A stretch of 64,000 bases of DNA, taken from positions 1,081,098 to 1,145,097 of the forward strand of contig NZ_SOAY01000010.1 of the NCBI RefSeq assembly GCF_004364165.1, in the 5' to 3' direction. The notes beneath the pieces are model-generated. The model saw only the letters and a list, made by a program, of their open reading frames with translations. It did no database searches and was not told where the DNA came from. Every line of letters begins with the position of its first letter. Position 1 is the stretch's first letter. Both the position numbers and the translations under genes were made by a program. The stretch is from Maribacter spongiicola. Its GTDB lineage: Bacteria > Bacteroidota > Bacteroidia > Flavobacteriales > Flavobacteriaceae. Shown here piece after piece: positions 7,448 through 17,210 of this stretch.

Positions 7448-10400
7448 TTAATTCTCCACCGAAACACGAACTCCTTCACTATGACTGCTAAACTCTGGTG
7501 CATACATACTTTGTATATTAGTAATACCATTACTGAAATCTCCGGCATTATTTACACGTACATCATATTCAAATACATAAACTCCTTTTGGTAAATAGTC
7601 AAAGAAGAAATTGGTGCTTGCATCTTTAGTGCTTTCGTAATACCCTAAGCCGTCTTGCCACTTGTATCTTGAGATTACGTTTACAGGCTCAAAACCGGCA
7701 GCACGCATATCTTTCATGTGTATGAATTCCATATTGCGGTCAGATCTTAGCTCTATTCTTATCTTAACTAAGTCGCCCACTTTTAAGGTAGTATTGTCGG
7801 TTACTTCAGAAATCACCTCGCCAGAATCAGTATTCTTTTTCAAGAATATTTTCTTCTTTAATTTCAACGGAGTCTCAGCACTTGTAATTTTATCCAAGTC
7901 CTCAAAATACTGCCAGTACAAAGCTCCCCAAGCAATTCCGTTGCCTTTTTTACGGATTTGTACTTCTCCCATTTTTGGTTCGATCTCGGTAGTGTTCCAA
8001 GAGGTTTTAAAGTAGCCGGTTCCTGCTTCAACCTTTACATCTTCTAAAGTTAACGGGTCAATTTTTTCTCCGCCCACCAAAACCTCAACTGCATCGGTAA
8101 CCGATAACCACTCGCTGCCTTGTAATAATAAAGCGTATACTGCTTCAGTAGTAGCCTTAGTAGTGCTCCATTGATTGGTCTGTTTATTTTTAAGTAACCA
8201 TATTTTAAGATTATCTATAGTTTCGATATCCGCAGGGCGAATTTCAGAAAACGCTTCAATCAATAAAGCTTGAGTTTCTATAGGTGCTTGATACCAAAAC
8301 CATGAGCTGGTATTACTCTTCCAATACATGCCCAATTCATCACTGGTAATGCTATTTTCTTCTAATGCACGTAGAATTTTAGTAGACGTTTTTGCGTCAT
8401 CTTTTCGGTGTAGCACCAATGCTAACATCCCCTGTGCATACAAACCTCTTTTTGTCCAATATTTCTGAGCTTGTTTTAAATAGTACTCCGTTATCTCATC
8501 TACTTTTTTGGAGGTTTTAATATCCTTAAAAAAGCTACGCATGTATAAATAATGGACTTGATTCGCACTTAAATGGTCATCGTTAATATTCGATGTGTGT
8601 TTCTTCATATATTCATACTCTTTCACAAACTCAGCATCTAAATATGAAATTGCATTTTCAATCATTTCTGATTCAGAGTTGAACGAAGTTGACAAATTTT
8701 GGTTGCTGAGCGTAGCCGAAGTAACCAAATGATTCAAATGACCCATCCCCGAAATGATATACTGTGTAATGTATCTGTTATCGGGACCGCCATTGAACCA
8801 AGACCAAGCACCACTAAAATTCTGATTTTGAGTAAGCTTGTTTAAAGCAGATTGCTGCTCGTTTTTCATCTTGTTCAAATTGAACAATAATCCGATTCTT
8901 TTCTTCTGTTCGGTTTCAGATTGTGCATCGCGTAGCCAAGGTGTTTCTTGAATTAATAGGGATTTCAATTCCTCGTTCTTTTCTAGATTACTCAATAAGG
9001 CATCTGAGTTTGCCCATTGATCAAACACTTCACGAATTCTTGGATTGCTACTTGCGATATGACTTGCCAATGTATTTGCATAATATCTAGAGAAGGTCTG
9101 TTCATTACAGTCATACGGATATTCCATTAAGTAGGGTAGTGCCTGCACTGCATACCAAGCAGGATTGGAAGTCATCTCTAAAGTCAGCTTGTGGTGTTTC
9201 AACGTAGTTGATGAGGTATTGCTAAGCTTATCAAGTGTAAACGTCTTGGTTTGGTTACTACGAACCCACATAGGCAACGTTTCTGTTACCAAAGTTCTAT
9301 TTGACAATACGGGCAACATGTTTTGCTCGCCATCAGAGAAATCACCTGCTTTTGCAAGGATTTTATATTGGACGGATTGCAACCCTTCTGGAATATTCAA
9401 TCTCCATGATACTTGGGTATTCCCCATGGCATCAACTTCAAAAGTGGTTGTCTCTAGTGTATTAGAAGCCTCTAACAATTGTGTTGATATATCTAGACCA
9501 GTTACTGCATTGGTCAATTCTAATTTCGCCTGACCAGAAAGTAGTTTTTCTGTTAGGTTAGAAATTTTACTGCTTATTGTTATTTCATCCCCTTCGCGTA
9601 AAAATCGTGGTGCATTTGGTATTACCATCAACTCTTTTTGAGTAACTGTAGTGAGATTGGTTATCGTGCTTTCCAAATTTTTGGTATGTGCCAAAAGTTG
9701 CAAATTCCAACGAGTCAATGCTTCGGGAGTTGTGAAATTGAAACTAACATTTCCTTCTTTATCGGTCTGTAATAATGGAAAGAAAAAAGCGGTTTCCTGT
9801 AGGTTCTTGCGAATGGTAACAGCATCAAAATCTTCTTTGTCTGTCTTTGGTTCTAGTTCAGATTTAGATTCAGGTGCCGATGAACTAATTTCAACACCTG
9901 CAACTCTGCCCGCTAAATTACTTTCTATATTTGTATCTGAATCCTCAAGCATAACGACCTCTTCCAAGAGTGCATCGTCTGCCATCATAGATTTTCTTAA
10001 GGGACCAGAATTATAACCAATAGAACGACTTTGATAAAAATTACCTAAGTTGAAATCCAGACCAAAAGAATCAAAAGTATCATAGCTAAGACTTGGATAA
10101 TTAAAGTTGGTATGGTGAGGAAATGTCTGAAAACTAATTGTTGAAAAGCTATTGTAAGCACTAGTTCTTCTTCGAGAATAATAATGAGGCTGGCTTATAG
10201 GGTTAAAGTTCCAGGAATGAGCTCTAAATTGATCTAGAGAAGCATCATACATGCTCGCCAATAGTTCTGCGCTGACTTTTTCACCTTTAGGACCTTTGAC
10301 TTTGAAAGACCAAGTTTCATCAACACCAGGCGCTATTTTGTCTCTAAAGCTCATAGTTTCTATTTGCAAATCGCTAGAAGGGTAGGGAACAAGCAGGTTC

Positions 10401-13400
10401 ACGGTATTTTCATCAAAATGATTGGCAAACGCATAGCTGTAGGTGATGGCAAAGCCACCCAAATCATCTTTGGTAACAGGTACTGTTATTGTTTTGGAAT
10501 TGTCGTTTAGCGTCAGTACTTTTTCTTCAAAAATCTTCTGGTCTTTTTCAACAATTACTGTGACGTTCAGATTTTTTGCGCTAGAAAAAAAGGTGATTTG
10601 TGCCTTGTCGCCAACCGAGTATTGCTCCTTATCCGTTTTTACGTAAAACAACTGGTTATCTGCTAGGGTTTGCTCATTGCCCGTAATTGAAAAAATGGCA
10701 ATATCTTTTACTTCTTGCCCAAATTTATCTTTTGAGAAGAGTTCCATTCTATATTTTCCTGACTCCCAATTTTTGGTTTTTCCAAAACTAATTTCGTTAG
10801 ATTTTTCCGTGTCAAATTTAGATTGCCAAACCATTTTGCCTTCCTGCCAATTAGCAGAGTTGTCTTCATTTTTAAAAGCTTCATGCGGATATAATTTTTT
10901 AAATTCTTCTTTTGAAAAACCAGAATAGTCAGGTGCTGGCCATGGTCTTGGTCTAAGAACATGATCAGGTGCCTGAAGTTTATATAATTTTACTTCACCC
11001 GTGGCAAAAACAGATTGTCCGTTTAAATTTTTGCTGGTAATGTTAAAACTTGCGTTTTTCTGGGTCTTGTCTACAGCATTGGGTACTAGCAATCTTACGT
11101 CTAATGCGTGATAGCCAACGTTGACAGTGGTTGTAGTACTGCGTGTTTCTCCATTGATATCGGTTACTTCTGCCGTAACTTCATAATTAAATGTGGGCAA
11201 GTTCTCTTTTTCAACACTATTGTCAGGAATAGCCTTAAAGGTAATTTTATAATTTCCTGCTGCATCCGTAATAGTTTCTCCCTGTACAATTTCTTGTGAA
11301 GTGCCATTAAAAAAAGGCCTGATCCAGTAATACCTTCTAGGTACACTTACTACTCTTTTTACACTGTACACTACTTTCGCATCAGATATGGTACTACCTG
11401 CATAGGCTGTTGCTTTACCTGTTACGGTTATGCTATCGTTTACTTTAAAGGTATCTGTAATAGGCTCAAAATTAGTTTCGAATTTTGGTCGTTTATATTC
11501 TTCAACTGAAATACTTGCGTATCCATTTAAGTTCAGGTCGTCTGAACTGGCACGAATTGAAAATTGCCCGGTTAATCCAGAGTTTGGTAGTATAAATTCA
11601 CCCGAAACAGAACCGTAATCATTGGTTGTTAATGAAAGTGTTTCTATTTCTTGTCCGTTTACATCGCTTAGTGTAACATCAATATTCGTTTTTTTCAATA
11701 CTTTAGATATGCCTTTATCCTGACTAATGGCAATACCTTTAAAATAAATAGGCTGCCCTGGCCTGTAGATACTTCGGTCTGTAAATAGAAAGCATGAATG
11801 GTTGATTTGACCATTATTTTGGGCATAATTTCGGTTCACGTAGTATTCGCCAAAATGGGCTTTGTCATTTTTAGTCTTAACCGTAATGTTAATGTTGTTC
11901 CAGTTTTCTTTACTTTTTTCAATGGTTATAAAACCGTTTTTGTCTGTAGTGTAAGCTGCTCGTTTTAGTGCATCTTTATAGTTTTTACGATAATTTAAAA
12001 TAACTTCTGCACCAATAATCGGTTTACCGTTGTTTCTGTTTATGATCTGGTATTGTTGCTGTCTGTTGGTTTGAGATTCAATTACGGCAACATCTGTTGC
12101 CTGTATGGTAGTATAACTGAATACATCTATTTTTTCATTATTAGATTCAGCAGTTAAAATATAACTTCCGTTTTCTAGTGCCGGCACTATAATTTCTGTA
12201 CTGTGCGATTGATAATCATTCTCGGTCTTTAACTGTGCAGACCACGTTTTAGCAATAGGAAGATTTTTAATAAACGATTTCTTTTTACTGTCTGGGTAAG
12301 TTTCTTCTAGTTTTGATAGTTGATTTTGAGTGATTTTATAGGCATTTAAATGTAAGCTTTCAACATTTTTATAATTGACCAAAAGTCTACCAATAGTATT
12401 TTTGGGAATGTACTTTTCAGCAGTTAATTGCACATTGTAGTCTTGAATCTCCGATTTTAAAACCTGGCATTTTTGAGCACCTAAACTTTCTGGAAATCTT
12501 GCAATAACATCATCACATAAAGCGACAGCTTCTTTAAATTTAAATTGGTGTGATGCAATGCCTTCAGATGTATAAAGGCGCCCCAATTGTTGATATTGAA
12601 GCGCTATTTCATAAGTATATAGACCAGAAAGCGGACTGTGCTTTATATTCTCGGCAGAATTTTTAAGTACTTCTAAATACAAATCGTCTTTATTACCGAA
12701 TGTGGCGTTTTGGTGAATAAAGCGTAATCGTTCTATATCAATCAATACGAGCGGGTTTATATCTGGGTTGCCAAAATGAAACGCTACGAGTTGTTGGTAT
12801 ATTTCAAGTGCTCTAGATTGTAATGACAGGTTTTGTCTATCATCAAAAGTCAGAAAACTAGCAGTGTATGCCTCGCATAAAATAGCTTCGTTGTCAATCT
12901 CAAAAGCATCTGCAGGTTTATTGATGCTATTTTCGCTGGTCGTGTAAAATTGTAAAGCATTATGCGCAAGAACGTCAAATAACGTAGGCCTGTACTTTCT
13001 GTTTTCTTCATTCTTTTCTAGAATTGCATCAAAATCTGAAATAGAAAGTTGCTGAGTAGTGTTAGCATCTTCTAAGGATGCAGTAAAGTGATAATCTATT
13101 TCTTTAAAAATCGTATCTAAATCCCAAGTTCTAAAATCTACTGAATCAACTTTGGCATCTGTAATTGTTCTGTTATAAAAACGATGCCTATTTTGCTGAA
13201 AATATTGCCAATATAGTTTTGCCAAATGACTATGTAAAATTTGCTTGGTTGGTTCATCTGCAATTGTTATCTCAGATTTAAAATCATTGATGATACTCAA
13301 TTTAGAATCTTCCTTAAGGCTCATGATGAATTTAGACTTGTATAAAAGGGCTTTGATAATCTGAACTTTATTTCCTTCTTTTTTCGCCTTTTCAAAGATG

Positions 13401-13552
13401 TCTTCTGTCTGCTTTAATGCCGATGAACTCAAATTTTCCATCTCTAGATCAAGAACTTTATCCCAAAGTGAATCATAAGAATTGTGCTCTTGGGCGTTAC
13501 CAAATTGTATGGACATAAACAGAATCAGAATTAAATGTAGCTTTTTCATCAT
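7448..13552 (-). CDS. Large alpha-2-macroglobulin family protein (MG2/A2M, thioester-like)
   Basis: About 2034 residues; numbering here counts from an upstream ATG at 13570. The likelier start is the internal ATG at 13552 or 13549, which gives a clean signal peptide (MKKLHLILILFMSIQFGNAQ). Order: helical/TPR-like N-terminal region to about 390, macroglobulin beta domains, MG2 near 600 (DRSIYRPGQPIYFKG), a variable bait-like segment near 1150-1230, the A2M domain (ETAFFFPLLQTDKEG...TRWN) and a thioester region with CNEQ at about 1488-1491 instead of CGEQ. Alpha-2-macroglobulins trap attacking proteases. Here the bait segment contains a TonB-plug-like stretch (LAGRVAGVEIS). It is monocistronic and convergent with the M13 peptidase gene. 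Confidence 0.85.
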   Translation of the reverse strand: MMKKLHLILILFMSIQFGNAQEHNSYDSLWDKVLDLEMENLSSSALKQTEDIFEKAKKEGNKVQIIKALLYKSKFIMSLKEDSKLSIINDFKSEITIADEPTKQILHSHLAKLYWQYFQQNRHRFYNRTITDAKVDSVDFRTWDLDTIFKEIDYHFTASLEDANTTQQLSISDFDAILEKNEENRKYRPTLFDVLAHNALQFYTTSENSINKPADAFEIDNEAILCEAYTASFLTFDDRQNLSLQSRALEIYQQLVAFHFGNPDINPLVLIDIERLRFIHQNATFGNKDDLYLEVLKNSAENIKHSPLSGLYTYEIALQYQQLGRLYTSEGIASHQFKFKEAVALCDDVIARFPESLGAQKCQVLKSEIQDYNVQLTAEKYIPKNTIGRLLVNYKNVESLHLNAYKITQNQLSKLEETYPDSKKKSFIKNLPIAKTWSAQLKTENDYQSHSTEIIVPALENGSYILTAESNNEKIDVFSYTTIQATDVAVIESQTNRQQQYQIINRNNGKPIIGAEVILNYRKNYKDALKRAAYTTDKNGFITIEKSKENWNNINITVKTKNDKAHFGEYYVNRNYAQNNGQINHSCFLFTDRSIYRPGQPIYFKGIAISQDKGISKVLKKTNIDVTLSDVNGQEIETLSLTTNDYGSVSGEFILPNSGLTGQFSIRASSDDLNLNGYASISVEEYKRPKFETNFEPITDTFKVNDSITVTGKATAYAGSTISDAKVVYSVKRVVSVPRRYYWIRPFFNGTSQEIVQGETITDAAGNYKITFKAIPDNSVEKENLPTFNYEVTAEVTDINGETRSTTTTVNVGYHALDVRLLVPNAVDKTQKNASFNITSKNLNGQSVFATGEVKLYKLQAPDHVLRPRPWPAPDYSGFSKEEFKKLYPHEAFKNEDNSANWQEGKMVWQSKFDTEKSNEISFGKTKNWESGKYRMELFSKDKFGQEVKDIAIFSITGNEQTLADNQLFYVKTDKEQYSVGDKAQITFFSSAKNLNVTVIVEKDQKIFEEKVLTLNDNSKTITVPVTKDDLGGFAITYSYAFANHFDENTVNLLVPYPSSDLQIETMSFRDKIAPGVDETWSFKVKGPKGEKVSAELLASMYDASLDQFRAHSWNFNPISQPHYYSRRRTSAYNSFSTISFQTFPHHTNFNYPSLSYDTFDSFGLDFNLGNFYQSRSIGYNSGPLRKSMMADDALLEEVVMLEDSDTNIESNLAGRVAGVEISSSAPESKSELEPKTDKEDFDAVTIRKNLQETAFFFPLLQTDKEGNVSFNFTTPEALTRWNLQLLAHTKNLESTITNLTTVTQKELMVIPNAPRFLREGDEITISSKISNLTEKLLSGQAKLELTNAVTGLDISTQLLEASNTLETTTFEVDAMGNTQVSWRLNIPEGLQSVQYKILAKAGDFSDGEQNMLPVLSNRTLVTETLPMWVRSNQTKTFTLDKLSNTSSTTLKHHKLTLEMTSNPAWYAVQALPYLMEYPYDCNEQTFSRYYANTLASHIASSNPRIREVFDQWANSDALLSNLEKNEELKSLLIQETPWLRDAQSETEQKKRIGLLFNLNKMKNEQQSALNKLTQNQNFSGAWSWFNGGPDNRYITQYIISGMGHLNHLVTSATLSNQNLSTSFNSESEMIENAISYLDAEFVKEYEYMKKHTSNINDDHLSANQVHYLYMRSFFKDIKTSKKVDEITEYYLKQAQKYWTKRGLYAQGMLALVLHRKDDAKTSTKILRALEENSITSDELGMYWKSNTSSWFWYQAPIETQALLIEAFSEIRPADIETIDNLKIWLLKNKQTNQWSTTKATTEAVYALLLQGSEWLSVTDAVEVLVGGEKIDPLTLEDVKVEAGTGYFKTSWNTTEIEPKMGEVQIRKKGNGIAWGALYWQYFEDLDKITSAETPLKLKKKIFLKKNTDSGEVISEVTDNTTLKVGDLVKIRIELRSDRNMEFIHMKDMRAAGFEPVNVISRYKWQDGLGYYESTKDASTNFFFDYLPKGVYVFEYDVRVNNAGDFSNGITNIQSMYAPEFSSHSEGVRVSVEN

Positions 13553-13570
13553 AGTAAAATTACAATACAA

Positions 13571-13934
13571 AACTGTGCCAAGGTAATTTTATATGCAATG
13601 AAAAATGAGTGAAACGTGCTTTTCGTTGAGGTAATTATGCTAGTTTGAAGTTACAGGTGATGATTAGCATAAGAGTAGGAACGTGTAATTCACGAAGATA
13701 TTAATTGACCTTTTATCAATTTTAATAATTACAAAGAGATTGTTCTGTAGCTGTTCTAATCTAGATATGTAGGTAGATTTAATTTTTGAATACCATATGT
13801 GTCAGTAGTCATATTAAGTATTAAGCAGTTGTTTACAAGAACTTAATACCTTCATAATATTTATTTGCGACAGAGTTAACCCCAACTTTACATTGATCCA
13901 TTTGTTTTGATACTTAAAACCAAACTGTATTAAA
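13571..13934. other. 364-bp intergenic region between divergent genes
   Basis: This AT-rich spacer must hold the promoters of the A2M gene (leftward) and the choice-of-anchor gene (rightward). I found no exact TTTG/TAnnTTTG pair at plausible spacing and no open frame that looks coding. Confidence 0.5.
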
Positions 13935-15548
13935 ATGAAAAATTTATTGAGACCTTTTTGTATTGGAATTCTTGGAATTTCGCTAATGTTTATATCGTGT
14001 GCCGATGATGGTATCGACGGTGTCGATGGTATTAATGGCGTAGACGGAACAGACGGAACAGATGGAGCTGACGGCGCTGATGGTGCTGATGGCGCCGATG
14101 GTATGGATGCCGAATTTCCAATAACTATTGATCAGCTTACCTTTTCTAAAATAGGAACATTTACCAATGGTAATGACGAAGCTTTTGCAGAAATATCTGC
14201 TTTTGATGCCGTTACCAAAAAGTTGTTCATAGTAAACCCTGAAGAAGATGAAATTTCGGTATTAGATTTGACGGATGCAACAAACCCTGTAAAAGGTGCT
14301 TCTATCGCTTTGACGGGTAGTCCCAACTCTGTTGCGGTTCATAATGGCATTTTAGCCATTGCCGTTGAAAATAGCGATAAACAATTAGACGGTACTGTTG
14401 ATACCTATGACACTGATACGCAAATTCTAATCAAATCTTATGTAGCAGGAGCGTTACCTGATATGGTTGCCTTTTCGCCTGATGGGGAATATATTGTTGC
14501 TGCCAATGAAGGTGAGCCAAATGATGATTATACGGTTGATCCAGAAGGTTCAATTACCGTTATTGAAGTGGCTACAGAAACCGCAACGCAAATTTCTTTT
14601 GCCGGACAGATAAATCCTGGTAACGGATTCCGAGTTTTTGGTAATAACGCTGCTTCGTCTTTTGTTCAGGATGTGGAGCCGGAGTATGTTACCATTTCAG
14701 ACGATTCTAGCACCGCATATATTGGTTTGCAGGAGAATAACGGAATGGCTATAGTTGACCTTAACTCTAAAACCATTACCGGTTTGGTAGGTTTGGGAAC
14801 AAAGAATCATAATGTATCAGGTAACGAAATTGATGCATCTAATAGAGACGGAATCGCAGGAAATTTAAAAAACTGGAATGTTTTAGGTTTTTATATGCCC
14901 GATGCAATAGATTATTTCACAGCTAACGGTAACGGTTTTATTGTTTCTGCCAATGAAGGCGATTCTAGGGACTATGATGGTTATTCTGAAGAGGTGCGGG
15001 TTAAGGATTTAGATTTAGACCCCGCTTTTTACCCTGATTTTGAAACATTGCAAGAAGATGAAAATTTAGGTAGATTAAAAACCACAACTGCAAACGGAGA
15101 TGAAGATAACGATGGGTTCTATGAGCAAATTTATTCTTACGGCGCTCGATCGTTTTCTATTTGGGATACGAATGGACAGTTAGTGTACGATTCGGGTTCT
15201 GAAATAGCTAGAAGAACATTGGCATTGGCACCGTCTATATTTAATCAAGATGAAGGTGAAGTAGATGGTAGGTCAGATGACAAGGGTGCTGAGCCAGAAT
15301 CAGTAAAAACTTTAAAGGTTGGTGAAGAGATCTTATTGTTCGTAGGATTGGAAAGAACAAGTGGAATATTGGCATACAATGTAACCAACCCATATAACCC
15401 AGTTTTTGTTACTTGGATATATGATGCTACTGATATTTCACCAGAAGGCTTAATAGTGGTAGATAAGGACGATAGTCCAACAGGAAATTACCTAATGATT
15501 GCAACTCATGAAGTATCTAGTACAATAGCTATTTACGAGATGAAATAA
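13935..15548 (+). CDS. Choice-of-anchor I family lipoprotein with collagen-like G-x-D repeats
   Basis: 537 residues. The signal ends in SLMFISCADD, a lipobox. Right after the lipid site, residues about 26-58 are an unbroken run of D-G-x triplets (IDG, VDG, ING, TDG, ADG), a collagen-like stretch that could trimerise or act as a stiff spacer. The rest is a beta-propeller of the choice-of-anchor I type: VEPEYVTISDDSSTAYIGLQENN, GFIVSANEGDSRDYDGYSEE and GAEPESVKTLKVGEE. The acidic loops suggest metal binding. This family is secreted or surface-bound and often annotated near alkaline phosphatases; the enzyme activity is uncertain. It is monocistronic, with a strong terminator. Confidence 0.85.
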   Translation: MKNLLRPFCIGILGISLMFISCADDGIDGVDGINGVDGTDGTDGADGADGADGADGMDAEFPITIDQLTFSKIGTFTNGNDEAFAEISAFDAVTKKLFIVNPEEDEISVLDLTDATNPVKGASIALTGSPNSVAVHNGILAIAVENSDKQLDGTVDTYDTDTQILIKSYVAGALPDMVAFSPDGEYIVAANEGEPNDDYTVDPEGSITVIEVATETATQISFAGQINPGNGFRVFGNNAASSFVQDVEPEYVTISDDSSTAYIGLQENNGMAIVDLNSKTITGLVGLGTKNHNVSGNEIDASNRDGIAGNLKNWNVLGFYMPDAIDYFTANGNGFIVSANEGDSRDYDGYSEEVRVKDLDLDPAFYPDFETLQEDENLGRLKTTTANGDEDNDGFYEQIYSYGARSFSIWDTNGQLVYDSGSEIARRTLALAPSIFNQDEGEVDGRSDDKGAEPESVKTLKVGEEILLFVGLERTSGILAYNVTNPYNPVFVTWIYDATDISPEGLIVVDKDDSPTGNYLMIATHEVSSTIAIYEMK

Positions 15549-15584
15549 ATATGATATCATTATTTCAGAGAATATTTGAAAAGA

Positions 15585-15617
15585 AAACGCCAAATAGTAT
15601 TATTTGGCGTTTTTTTA
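15585..15617 (+). terminator. Rho-independent terminator after the choice-of-anchor gene
   Basis: A 12-bp perfect stem (15585-15596 with 15601-15612, core ACGCCAAATA) with a GTAT loop runs into a T tract. Confidence 0.9.
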
Positions 15618-15806
15618 TACTCTGGTAAGGGTTATGATAATTTTAAAATAATACATCTTTAAGTATGTTTTCATTATTAGAAATAGGATCAGAATATTTA
15701 TATAGATTGTTACTGTGAGTAAAGGGTTATCTATATTATCATTTACGCTCATTTCATATTTGTATTTCCAAATAGGAATATATTTTGTTTAATATGATTT
15801 GGAAGC

Positions 15807-16988
15807 TTAATTACTCATAAATCGCTTTCCGTTAATACCTATATGTGTTTTGTTCTTGTTCAAAAAACAGAATGAAGTAATCACTTCGGTACCATCATCG
15901 TATACGAACCTTGCCACATAGCCATCTAAATGATATCTGCCTCCATTTTTTTTGTTGGACGAGGTAGAACCACTAACACCGCCAGTTGAATTTGCAAAAC
16001 CAGTTTTAGAATGTGCAAATCTACCGTTCGGCTTAAAACACCAAGAACTGGCATTGCCTACAGTACTTCCACCACCATAATAATCAGAACTTCTTGAAGT
16101 AATGTTACCATAGCAATTATTAAGCTTTAACCCTTCTGTAGCAGGACTCGTAAGCCATTGTCTCACTTTTTCATATTCCGATTCATCATGTTCTTTTAAT
16201 TGAAGTTCATTATTACGCAAACGCCAGTGTCCCCATCTATATGGTTTTTCACTTTTAGATACCGATATGCCTTTTGAAAAGGTTGGTCCAAGATCTCTGG
16301 TAAAAGTTCCGTCTTTAAAGAGTGCGATAACTTCGCTCGTTGTACCGAACATACCGCTAGCTTGCATGCCCATACTTAGTACTCCTCTTAATTCTATAAA
16401 ATCTTTTGGAGCTTTGCCTGATGTCAATTCTTCTATAGATTCCTCAACATAGGAAGCAGTATTTGACGTAGGTGTTACTTGATTGCTTACAATACTATTG
16501 GTTATATTTATAGTAGTTTTTTTCGTTAATAAATCTGCTTTTATATCTACCAATAAATCATCTAATTGTGCGCCATACTTAAGAACCGTAGTAAGGTCGT
16601 TAGAGGTTATAAGTTTAAGAAAGTAGTTTCGACCATCATCTAGTTTACCGCCTTGGTAGGCAACTTGCATGGTATTGCCATTTTGGTCAACAAAACTATT
16701 GACAGTACTATAATCTTCTTTTTCAGGCTTTATTGTCCAATTTTTAAGAGGATTACCTAACGTTTTTTGTTGTTGTTTTGCAGTTTCAAGTACCCAATTT
16801 TTTAAATCCTCGTTTTCAGTTACTGTGGGTCCGTATGCGTATACGTCAAATGTTTTACCGCTTTTTAAACCAATAGGTGAAAATAATGTTACACCGTTTT
16901 GGGTGCTTTTGTTCCAACTACCTTGGGCGGTGATTTGGTTGAAGGAAACTTGGGCAATGCAGAAAATAAATATGCTTATGGTTTTCAT
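15807..16988 (-). CDS. Secreted protein of unknown function
   Basis: 393 residues. The signal peptide (MKTISIFIFCIAQVSFNQITAQG) predicts export. Residues 25-150 are mixed alpha/beta with the start GSWNKSTQNGVTLFSP. A Ser/Thr/Asn linker follows near 165-190. The C-terminal half has paired motifs such as FKDGTFTRDLG, YRWGHWRLRNNELQL, WCFKPNGRFAHSKTGF and GGRYHLDGYVARFVYDDGT, which read as repeated beta-hairpin units describing a folded beta-sheet domain. I do not recognise the family. It stands alone; the ATG at 16988 gives the full signal. Confidence 0.7.
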   Translation of the reverse strand: MKTISIFIFCIAQVSFNQITAQGSWNKSTQNGVTLFSPIGLKSGKTFDVYAYGPTVTENEDLKNWVLETAKQQQKTLGNPLKNWTIKPEKEDYSTVNSFVDQNGNTMQVAYQGGKLDDGRNYFLKLITSNDLTTVLKYGAQLDDLLVDIKADLLTKKTTINITNSIVSNQVTPTSNTASYVEESIEELTSGKAPKDFIELRGVLSMGMQASGMFGTTSEVIALFKDGTFTRDLGPTFSKGISVSKSEKPYRWGHWRLRNNELQLKEHDESEYEKVRQWLTSPATEGLKLNNCYGNITSRSSDYYGGGSTVGNASSWCFKPNGRFAHSKTGFANSTGGVSGSTSSNKKNGGRYHLDGYVARFVYDDGTEVITSFCFLNKNKTHIGINGKRFMSN

Positions 16989-17155
16989 CCTTAATAGATT
17001 ATTTAAATAAGATGTTTCTTTCCTTAAAAATACTGGTAAGTAAAAGTTTGCACTTTAAATTAAAATTATCTTTTGAAGATATTTATGCTATTCCAATTCG
17101 TTTAGCTATGTAAAAATAACTGGTATTACTACTTAACATTTGAGCTAAAAGAAAA

Positions 17156-17185
17156 GCAACTGGTTTCAGTCTTGAAACTAGTTGC
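17156..17185 (-). terminator. Hairpin terminator of the leftward hydrolase operon
   Basis: GCAACTGGTTTCA pairs with TGAAACTAGTTGC (12 of 13 bp). On the minus strand it is followed by TTTTCTTTT. It lies 26 bp past the stop of the alpha/beta hydrolase gene. Confidence 0.7.
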
Positions 17186-17210
17186 TTATATACAGATTTT
17201 TAATTCTTTT

